Positions 57,383-64,000 of a stretch of DNA of 64,000 nucleotides are shown here, piece by piece. The notes beneath the pieces are model-generated. The model saw only the letters and a list, made by a program, of their open reading frames with translations. It had not been told where the DNA came from and searched no databases. The DNA comes from Alkalibacterium sp034520745 (GTDB lineage Bacteria > Bacillota > Bacilli > Lactobacillales > Carnobacteriaceae_A). Position numbers and translations under genes: made by a program. Each line of letters opens with the position of its first letter. The stretch's first letter is position 1. The stretch is taken from positions 1 through 64,000 of the forward strand of contig JAXHNF010000009.1 of the NCBI GenBank assembly GCA_034520745.1, read 5' to 3'.

Positions 57383-57436
57383 TAAAATAAAAAGAGACGC
57401 ATACGGAATAAACGATGGCTGATCCGTATACGTCTC
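57383..57436 (-). terminator. Leader terminator/attenuator before the P-type ATPase gene
   Basis: On the minus strand, a 14-nt hairpin arm pair (57394-57407 with 57423-57436; GAGACG and ATACGGA parts, one mismatch) is followed directly by a TTTTTATTTT tract, still upstream of the ribosome site and start codon. Such a terminator inside the 5' leader points to attenuation or a riboswitch. Confidence 0.75.
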
Positions 57437-57542
57437 ACTATTTAATACAGCACCAGCAGATAATCAGTCTACGAATGGTGGCACTGTAACAGATTTTCAC
57501 TGCAAGTTACTCCCGCATATATAATATTTAAATGTCTAACTT
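57437..57542 (-). promoter_or_regulatory. Possible riboswitch aptamer region of the P-type ATPase leader
   Basis: About 100 nt between the transcription start and the leader terminator. It contains GGGAGTAAC near its 5' side, a hairpin GTAAC/GTTAC and the pair ACAG...CACC with GGTGCTGT. GGGAGTA recalls the start of manganese-sensing yybP-ykoY riboswitches, which often precede such ATPases, but other conserved positions of that class are not clear. Class unassigned. Confidence 0.4.
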
Positions 57543-57571
57543 ATTATAATTAAGTCATCTATGAAAAGCAA
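57543..57571 (-). promoter_or_regulatory. Promoter of the P-type ATPase gene
   Basis: On the minus strand TTGCTT (57566-57571), a 17-bp spacer and TATAAT (57543-57548), giving a leader of about 175 nt. The 340 bp further on to murB hold no gene I can support. Confidence 0.8.
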
Positions 57572-57915
57572 GTATATTGTTTCATATGATCTGTAAATCA
57601 AGACTCATGACATCATCATGATCTTGAAGTGATATTATGTTTGATATCGAAGATTGATACGCGTCCTATCTGGTCAGTGAAAATCTTACGCTCTCTCTAC
57701 TTTTATTATCCCGTCACATTGATCTGAGTAAAGAAATACAGTGAAAATGTGAAGAATATGTTGAAAGAAGCAGTCAACAGACGATGAAGTGACAAATATT
57801 CTTTATTTCTACACATCTGGATAGAATAGTGTTAAAATAAATCTGATTATTCAATTATGAAATAAAGTTGAAACCTACTCAGAGTATCTATCCAATGAGA
57901 GGAATAACTAAACCT

Positions 57916-58918
57916 ATGATGACTAAAGACTTAATCAAAGCCTTTCCGATGCGAATATAAAAGAAAATGAACCATTGTCAAGGTATACATATACCAAAAC
58001 AGGCGGACCTGCGGATGCTCTGATTTTTCCCAAGAGCAAGGAGGAAGTCCAGGCCCTGGTAAAATGGCTGAGTGACAATGACTGGCCTATGACTGTTTTG
58101 GGCAATGCGAGCAATCTGATCGTCAAAGATGGCGGGATCCGCGGCGCCACCATTATTCTGACAGACATGAATCAGATCACGATTTCCGACAACAGCATCC
58201 GTGTGCTGACAGGAGCGCCCTGATCGAAGTCAGCAAACGGGCCTATGAAGCTGAACTCACGGGACTGGAGTTTGCCTGCGGTATCCCGGGCAGTGTAGGC
58301 GGTGCTGTTTACATGAATGCCGGTGCTTACGGCGGTGAAGGTCAAAGAAGTGATCAGACGTGTCACTGTACTGACGCGTGAAGGCGAAATGAAGGAAATG
58401 ATCGATGATGACATGGAGTTTGAATATCGCCACAGTATTCTTCAAGAATCAGATCGATATCGCTCTGGAAGTCGTATTTGAACTGGAGCCGGGTGACAAA
58501 GAAGAAATCAAAGCTAAAATGGATGAACTGACCTATCTGCGAACGTCCAAGCAGCCGCTGGAATACCCTTCCTGCGGGTCAGTGTTCAAGCGTCCGACAG
58601 GTTATTTCACAGGTAAGCTGATTCAGGATGCCGGTCTGCAGGGCTTCACGTGGGGCGGAGCGCAGGTTTCCGAGAAACACGCCGGCTTTATCGTTAATAT
58701 CAATAACGCAACGGCAACTGATTATGTCGAGCTTGATCGAGCATATCCAGGAAGTTATACTGGAAAAAGACGGTGTGACACTGGAAACAGAAGTGAAGAT
58801 CATCGGAGAAGATCTCGTCACTGATACAGATGCCAACCGTGCCCTGATTGCAAAGGCAAAGGAAACGCTGAAAGCAAAATTCAATAAAATTCTGTTGACC
58901 AGAGAAACAACAGAATAA
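57916..58918 (+). CDS. murB: UDP-N-acetylenolpyruvoylglucosamine reductase MurB (about five frameshifts)
   Basis: About 333 residues. FAD enzyme of peptidoglycan synthesis: YTKTGGPADALIFP, LGNASNLIVKDGGIRG, GIPGSVGGAVYMNAGAYGGE, then YPSCGSVFKRP with the catalytic Ser and GAQVSEKHAGFIVN. Breaks near 57945, 58219, 58340, 58440 and 58735. The C-terminal about 36 residues (after VKIIGED) exceed the normal end, yet the stop sits right before the terminator, so the extension may be real. The start ATG lacks a well-placed ribosome site. Confidence 0.88.
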
Positions 58919-58925
58919 CAGGTAG

Positions 58926-58972
58926 AATTCCACACAACCGTACGTCCTGACTGTTGCGTGGAATTTTTTTGT
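58926..58972 (+). terminator. Terminator of murB
   Basis: AATTCCACACAAC (58926-58938) pairs with GTTGCGTGGAATT (58953-58965) with one mismatch, then T residues. Confidence 0.83.
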
Positions 58973-59039
58973 AAAAATCACTGCATACAGCCTCACTCAT
59001 GTTATATTGAATAGACATTAATATAATGGAGGTTTTTTT

Positions 59040-59962
59040 ATGAAAATTGGTGTCATAGGACTGGGTACGATTGCTCAGAAAGCGTATCTGCCTGTTTATA
59101 CGACAGAATTTCCGGAACATGAATGGTTTTTTTCCACACGGAATCAGAAAACACTGAAGGATTTAGGAAAAAATACGGGGTGCCAAAGGACCGTCAGTTT
59201 ACCGACTGGCAGGAGCTTCTGGACCGGGTGGATATGGTTTTCGTTCATACCCCTACAGACACACACGAAGACGTCTGCCGTGCGTTTCTGAAGAAAAGGA
59301 TCCCGACATTTGTAGACAAACCGCTGACTGAACATGTTGAAAGCACAAAAGCGCTCTTGGATTTTGCAGCTGGTCAGGAGACCCTGCTGATGACCGGATT
59401 CAATCGCCGCTTCGCTCCAATGGTCCAGTCGATGAAGCAGCTGCCAGACAAGAATCACCTTATCCTGCAGAAAAACCAGGTTGACAGCACTGATTTTGAC
59501 GTAAGATACCGCATATATGATATGATGATCCACCCGCTGGACACGGCTCTTTATTTGCTGGGTGAACCGGCTGAAGTGACTGCGTCCCGAGTTGTCAAAG
59601 AAGCTAACCGGTTTTCCCGTGCGTGGGTCCTATTGGAAACGTCGAAAGCAACAGCCTATGTTTCAGTCAACAATGAATCCGGGACCAAACTGGAAAAATA
59701 TGAGGTGCAGGGCAAGTCAGAAACGGTCATACTTGAAAACCTGACCGACAAGACGAGTTACAAAGGGAATGAATCCATCAGTACCCAAGCCGGCGACTGG
59801 GTGACCACACTAGAAAAAGGGGCTTTGTACCGATGATCAAAGCCTTCATCCAGGCTGTCGAAACTGGAGGGGAAGAATCCGGTGACATTGGACAGTGTTC
59901 TCCATAGTCATGAAATCTGTGAAACGATCATTTCAAATCATGAAAAAAGCGAGCAGAGCTGA
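59040..59962 (+). CDS. Gfo/Idh/MocA family oxidoreductase (three frameshifts)
   Basis: About 307 residues. N-terminal NAD(P) fold IGVIGLGTIAQKAYLP, then VHTPTDTHEDVC and the family motif FVDKPLTEHVE (Lys of the EKP-type site), MTGFNRRFAP. Breaks near 59150, 59833 and 59875 are joined by single-base changes; the end ...SNHEKSEQS stops at 59960-59962. The substrate, a sugar or inositol-like compound, is unknown. It overlaps the Nudix gene (TGATG). Confidence 0.88.
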
Positions 59963-60417
59963 TGGATCATGTCAGGGATTTGAGAGAAAAAGTCGGGCAT
60001 GAGACACTGATATTGAACGGCTCGGTCGCCTTTATCCTGAATGACGAAAAAGAAATCCTGCTCCAGCGGCGGCCGGATAAGTCCTGGGGGCTGCCCGGCG
60101 GATTGATGGAGCTGGGAGAAAGCTTTGAAGAGACCTTGATCAGAGAAGTGAGAGAAGAAACAAATCTGACAGTCACTGAATATGAGTTTATGGCTGTTCT
60201 TTCCGGCAGAGACTACTTTGTCGAACTGGCAAACGGCGATAAATATTACTCAGTGACAGCCCTGTATCATGTCACCGCTTATGAAGGAAGACTTGAAAGC
60301 CGTTCGGACGAATCCGTCCAGCTGGCCTATTTTCCTCTTGATGATATTCCCGAAGATATGAATTCCAGATGGCGAAAGTTTTTAGATACGTTTAGAGAAA
60401 AGTACAACAGTCACTGA
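59962..60417 (+). CDS. Nudix hydrolase
   Basis: 151 residues with a clear Nudix box (residues 47-69: GLMELGESFEETLIREVREE then TNL; the Gly near the end of the box is Asn). N-terminal SVAFILNDEKEILLQRR and GLPGG precede it. Hydrolyses a nucleoside diphosphate derivative; the substrate is unknown. Start overlaps the stop of the oxidoreductase gene. Confidence 0.9.
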   Translation: MDHVRDLREKVGHETLILNGSVAFILNDEKEILLQRRPDKSWGLPGGLMELGESFEETLIREVREETNLTVTEYEFMAVLSGRDYFVELANGDKYYSVTALYHVTAYEGRLESRSDESVQLAYFPLDDIPEDMNSRWRKFLDTFREKYNSH

Positions 60418-60452
60418 ATAGGGAACCTTCACTCTGATAAAGAATCTGAAAG

Positions 60453-60495
60453 AAAAAGGCACATTCTGGTTTCAAGTCAGAATGTGCCTTTTTTC
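60453..60495 (+). terminator. Terminator after the Nudix gene
   Basis: A perfect 16-bp stem (60453-60468 with 60478-60493; core GGCACATTCTG), a 9-nt loop and T residues. The following 290 bp to rpiA hold no gene; TATACT lies at about 60748. Confidence 0.9.
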
Positions 60496-60786
60496 ATCTC
60501 TTCAATACACCTATGTTTTTCCAAGTTACTGTCCAAACCTAATTGTGGAGAGTGACAGAAGGTCATACCATACCTTTTACGCTGTTCGATACGTATCATT
60601 CATGTCGTTACCATTCACGAACATTGGAAAGTGATCAATAATTGTCTTTAGGCATTATGACCCATACTCAATATATTATAAAAAGTATAAATTTCAGAAG
60701 AGATTTAACGTGAGGCAGTTTTAACCAGTGACATAGGAACAATATGATATACTTTGTATAGAAGTAGAAGAAGGGAGCTTTTTTAA

Positions 60787-61466
60787 GTGAATTTAAAAGA
60801 AATGGTCGGCAATAAAGCGGCAGAATTCGTGAAAGACGGCATGGTTGTTGGCTTAGGAACAGGATCGACTGCCTATTATATGGTCGAAGCGGTAGGCAAG
60901 CGTGTGAAGGAAGAGGGACTGTCTATAACCGGAGTCACGACTTCACACAGAACAGCAGACCAGGCCAAAGAGCTGGGAATTCCTTTGAAAGACATCAATG
61001 ACGTGGAGAAGATCGATGTCACGATCGACGGTGCGGATGAGATTTCTGACGATTACCAGGGGATCAAAGGGGGCGGCGGCGCTCATTTATTTGAAAAAAT
61101 GGTAGCGAACCAGTCGGATGAAGTGATCTGGATCGTGGATGACAGCAAACTCGTTCATAAACTCGGTGCTTTTCCTTTACCGGTCGAAGTCGTTAAGTTC
61201 GGCTGTCAGCAGGTTTTCCGTGTGTTTGAAGAAAAAGGAATGAAGCCAAGCTTTAGAAAAGATGATAATGATGAGCTGTATCTTGACTGATTCAGGGAAC
61301 TATATCATCGATCTGCATCTGGATCAGATTGATAAGCCGCACGAACTGGCTGTCTGGCTGGATTCTCAAACAGGTGTCGTGGAACACGGTCTTGTTCTTA
61401 GACTGTGTCACGAAAGTCATTGTAGGGACTGAAGACGGTCCCGAAGTGAAAGACGTTAAGCGCTAA
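60787..61466 (+). CDS. rpiA: Ribose-5-phosphate isomerase A (two extra bases)
   Basis: 225 residues after correction. Interconverts ribose-5-phosphate and ribulose-5-phosphate. Motifs: GLGTGSTAYYMVEA, TIDGADEISDDYQGIKGGGGAHLFEKMVA (catalytic Asp and Glu) and VDDSKLVHKLG. Removing one G near 61286 gives YLTDSGNYIID, and one near 61397 gives GLFLDCVTKVIVGTEDGPE with a stop at 61464-61466. GTG start behind AAGGGAG. Confidence 0.93.
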
Positions 61467-61545
61467 TTGAAAAAGCGATAATAGTTGAAATGGATGATTC
61501 CGTCGGACTTTATTGTTTGAATAGAAGTTCTATTATTGACTAGCT

Positions 61546-61915
61546 GATATGAAGATTGGAAAATAGCTGGTAAGCCTCAACGAGCGAAATGAGCAACTGA
61601 GAGACCGGTTACATCGGACTGCAATAGTGGGAAGCTCGAGCTGGGAAAATTGATAGAGTACCGATTATGCTGGGGCAATAAGCCGGAACTCGCAGCGGAA
61701 CCAAGTGAGATGAATGTCTGATATCGGGCGTAGTAGTTTGGAATTCACGGTGGCAAATTAAACTGAGTTCCGGTTGACTAGGCGTAATAGCCATGAGTCG
61801 CGTCTGAAAAGCGAAATGAATTCGGGTTATCAGCCAATGCGATAACCGAAATTCAATACAGGAAAGTCGGATGAATTCTGATAGTTACTCAGGATGCAAT
61901 AACCGGATATTTTAA
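61546..61915. repeat. Tandem array 3: palindromes with a 53-57 bp period
   Basis: About seven degenerate units. Right arms like GCAATAACCGGAATTC recur at 61621, 61675, 61730, 61784, 61840 and 61896; left arms like GAATTCCGGTTATC at 61601, 61656, 61712, 61765, 61818 and 61873. Steps are 53-57 bp. The best unit pairs 61818-61831 with 61841-61854 (12 of 14 bases) across a 9-nt spacer. No gene is visible. The array sits between the rpiA stop and the two terminators before tdh. Confidence 0.75.
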
Positions 61916-61931
61916 GAGCTTTAAATCGGAA

Positions 61932-61954
61932 GAAGGCGGCCTCAAGCCGCCTTC
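61932..61954 (+). terminator. Hairpin after array 3, possible terminator
   Basis: A perfect 9-bp GC-rich stem, GAAGGCGGC and GCCGCCTTC, with a 5-nt loop. The T-tract after it is weak. Confidence 0.55.
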
Positions 61955-61970
61955 CACTTCTTGATTAAAC

Positions 61971-62026
61971 AAAAAGACTGTGTTTACCTGGAGAGATTTA
62001 CTCTCAGCGGGTAACACAGTCTTTTC
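61971..62026 (-). terminator. Terminator of kbl-tdh
   Basis: A long stem: AAAGACTGTGTTTACC on one side and GGGTAACACAGTCTTT on the other with inner GAGAG/CTCTC, and T residues following on the minus strand. Confidence 0.87.
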
Positions 62027-62043
62027 AACTTTAATGCATCTGA

Positions 62044-62994
62044 TTATAGTTCTTTTTTCTTCAATTCGTTCAGCATGTCTGCTGTCATTTTCTCCAGATC
62101 ATACTTCGGAGAGAAGTCCCATTCTTCCTGGGCAGCAGATGTGTCGATGGCATTCGGCCATGACTCGGCGATGCCTTGTCTGACAGGATCCACATCATAA
62201 GTCAGAGTGAATTCAGGCATGTGCTTCTGGATCGCACGTTCGATATCTTCCGGTGCGATACTCATTGCACTGACGTTGTAGGCATTGCGATTTTTCAGTT
62301 GCTCAGACGGTGCTTCCATCAGCTGGATGATCAGATCGACGGCATCGGGCATGTACATCATATCCATGTGGGTACCTTCAGCTATGAATGAAGCATAGGT
62401 GCTGTTTTTCAGAGCCTCGTAATAGATGTCGACAGCGTAATCTGTCGTTCCGCCACCCGGCAGTGTAGCGTGGGAAATCAGTCCCGGGAAACGCACGCTG
62501 CGTGTGTCGACGCCGAATTTCTGGAAGTAGTAATCCCCCAAGAGCTCGCCGCTCACTTTCGTCACGCCGTACATTGTCGTCGGACGCTGAATGGTGACTT
62601 GAGGGGTCTGGTCTTTAGGTGTTTCAGGTCCAAAAGCACCAATCGAACTTGGGGTAAAGAACTTCAGGTTATGTTCACGGGCTATTTCGAGTGCGTTAAG
62701 TAAACCACCCATGTTCAGATCCCAGGCAAGTTTGGGTTTGGCTTCAGCGACGGCTGAAAGCAGCGCGGCTAGATGAATGAATGTATCCACTTCATACTTT
62801 TCAACCAGCTCATTCATGCGGTCAAAATCAGTGACATCCAGCAGTTCAAAAATGCCGTCCGTAACGACCTGGGAATCTTGAGGGTTGCGGATGTCTGTTG
62901 CAACGACATTGTCTTTGCCATATGATTCTCTTAATTTCAAGGTGAGTTCAGAACCGATCTGTCCTAAAGCACCGGTAATAATAATTTTTTTCAC
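62044..62994 (-). CDS. tdh: L-threonine 3-dehydrogenase, short-chain (GalE-like) type
   Basis: 316 residues. Oxidises threonine to 2-amino-3-ketobutyrate with NAD. Rossmann motif TGALGQIGSEL, catalytic FTPSSIGAFG and YGVTK, and the threonine-dehydrogenase signature GGGTTDYAVDIYYEAL. GTG start 6 nt behind GGAGGA. Downstream of kbl on the same strand, the usual partnership in threonine breakdown to glycine. Confidence 0.93.
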   Translation of the reverse strand: MKKIIITGALGQIGSELTLKLRESYGKDNVVATDIRNPQDSQVVTDGIFELLDVTDFDRMNELVEKYEVDTFIHLAALLSAVAEAKPKLAWDLNMGGLLNALEIAREHNLKFFTPSSIGAFGPETPKDQTPQVTIQRPTTMYGVTKVSGELLGDYYFQKFGVDTRSVRFPGLISHATLPGGGTTDYAVDIYYEALKNSTYASFIAEGTHMDMMYMPDAVDLIIQLMEAPSEQLKNRNAYNVSAMSIAPEDIERAIQKHMPEFTLTYDVDPVRQGIAESWPNAIDTSAAQEEWDFSPKYDLEKMTADMLNELKKKEL

Positions 62995-63032
62995 AACTAA
63001 TCCTCCGATATATATTTTTTAAAACATGAGAA

Positions 63033-63067
63033 GAAAGAGAAAGAACAGTCAAGTTCGTTTCTCTTTC
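63033..63067 (-). terminator. Hairpin between kbl and tdh
   Basis: GAAAGAGAAA (63033-63042) and TTTCTCTTTC (63058-63067) form a 10-bp stem without a direct U-run. It may be partial attenuation or RNA processing between the two genes. Confidence 0.4.
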
Positions 63068-63083
63068 GCTCAATTCAGTTTAT

Positions 63084-64000
63084 TTATTTGATGACGTCCA
63101 GTTCTTTACCAACTTTTTCATAAGTGGCCAGGACCTGATCAAGCATTTCTTTGGTGTGTGCAGCACTTGGCATATTTCTGACACGGCCAGTCCCTCTGGG
63201 AACGGTAGGGAAGACGATGGATTTTGCATAGATGCCTTCTTCTGTCAGACGTTTTGAGAATGTCTGAGTCAGTTTTTCTTCACCGATAATACATGGTGTG
63301 ATCGGTGTTTCTGAATTACCGATATTAAATCCTAAGTTTTTCAGGCCTTCTTTAAGGTAACGGCCGTTTTCCCACAGGCGTTCATTTTCTTCCGTAGAGC
63401 TGGACATGATATCGATTGCTTCGATACATGCTGCGGCAGCGCCGGGTGTAAGTGAGGTCGAGAACAGGAACGGACGTGCACGGACTTTCAGCCAGTCGAT
63501 CAGGTTCTGTGTTCCGGCCACATATCCGCCGACAACGCCGACCGCTTTAGACAAAGTGTCCCCATCTGGAAGTCGATCTTGTCCTGCAGGCCGAAGTGTT
63601 TGACTGTTCCGGCACCTTTACCCATGACGCCTGATCCGTGAGCATCATCGACGTAAGTGATCAGATCGAATTCTTCTGCAATTTCCACGATACCCGGGAG
63701 ATTGGCCACGTCGCCGTCCATTGAAAAGACGCCGTCAGTGATATACATGATTTTTTCGTACTGGCCACTTTCTGTTGCCTCTTTGGCTTTGGCACGCAGA
63801 TCATCCATGTCCTGATGCTTGACGCGGATGACTTTTGCACCGGAGAGACGGCAGCCGTCGATGATCGATGCATGGTTCAGTTCGTCTGAGAGGATGGCGT
63901 CTTTTTTGTTCATTACGGCAGAAATGGCACCCATATTACAGTTGAATCCGGACTGGAAAGCCACAGCTGCTTCGGTATGCTTGAACGCCGCAAGTTTCGA
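63084..64000 (-). CDS. kbl: Glycine C-acetyltransferase (2-amino-3-ketobutyrate CoA ligase), partial
   Basis: The N-terminal part lies beyond the window edge; about 305 of 395 residues are visible. PLP enzyme: VAFQSGFNCNMGAI, SDELNHASIIDG, VDDAHGSGVMG (PLP Asp and His), then after a frameshift near 63552 (one extra G) TLSKAVGVVGGYVAG with the PLP Lys, and FSTSLTPGAAAA. Cleaves 2-amino-3-ketobutyrate with CoA to glycine and acetyl-CoA. Partner of tdh. Confidence 0.93.

Noticed and set aside
57437..57542. Firm call of a yybP-ykoY manganese riboswitch
   Set aside because: Only the GGGAGTA start agrees; the second conserved loop could not be found by eye, so it is reported as an unassigned leader.

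Overview
The window looks like chromosomal DNA of a low-to-middle GC Gram-positive bacterium of the order Lactobacillales, probably near the Carnobacteriaceae (inference). Supporting signs are the cdaA-cdaR-glmM cluster, the class II (Firmicutes-type) galT, aminopeptidase C, a Rex/YdiK/YdiL/groESL neighbourhood ordered as in Bacillus relatives, an HrcA-type CIRCE operator, LacI-family sugar repressors, strong AGGAGG ribosome sites and TTGACA/TATAAT promoters. No phage, transposase or CRISPR-Cas gene is visible, so this is mostly core and metabolic chromosome.

Layout. 1-2.6 kb: DNA repair fragment, two oxidoreductases, a small GNAT. 2.6-3.0 kb: a four-tRNA operon (Glu, Thr, Tyr, Gln). 3.1-6.4 kb: c-di-AMP synthesis and cell-wall precursor genes (cdaA, cdaR, glmM). 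6.5-8.8 kb: DUF456 protein, serine acetyltransferase, membrane zinc protease. 9.0-13.8 kb: Leloir galactose operon galK-galT-galM with its LacI-type repressor last. 14.3-18.3 kb: epimerase, CsbD stress protein, then tsaB-rimI-rimI-tsaD for tRNA t6A and ribosomal S18 acetylation. 18.9-25.1 kb: ABC-F ATPase, rex, ydiK, CPBP protease, groES-groEL. 25.4-29.4 kb: nitrilase-family amidase, two-domain PPK2 and an unusual pyruvate-kinase-like protein. 29.5-38.0 kb: CAP protein, MATE exporter, CstB-like persulfide dioxygenase, glycosyltransferase, amidohydrolase, YitT protein, FetAB-like exporter. 38.3-45.2 kb: LysM/3D wall protein with a 14-residue repeat, two tiny acidic lipoproteins, alr, pepC, AbgT transporter. 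45.5-50.2 kb: acyl-ACP thioesterase and sucrose operon scrR-scrA-scrB. 50.3-57.4 kb: asparaginase, MBL hydrolase, dps, tsaE, GNAT, DnaQ-like exonuclease and a P-type cation ATPase behind an attenuator-like leader. 57.9-64 kb: murB, Gfo/Idh oxidoreductase, Nudix, rpiA, and tdh-kbl for threonine breakdown.

Two things stand out. First, about 25 genes carry single-base insertions or deletions, and one carries an in-frame stop, while otherwise preserving perfect family motifs. Joining the frames restores active sites and natural stops placed just before terminators, so most are best read as sequencing or assembly errors rather than true pseudogenes. The sucrose operon is the most damaged.

Second, three intergenic regions (13.9-14.2, 18.4-18.8 and 61.5-61.9 kb) hold tandem arrays of imperfect palindromes. 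Each array has its own sequence but almost the same period (about 51.5, 52 and 55 bp) and hairpin geometry. I recognise no described repeat family here; this is the best candidate for something undescribed in the window.
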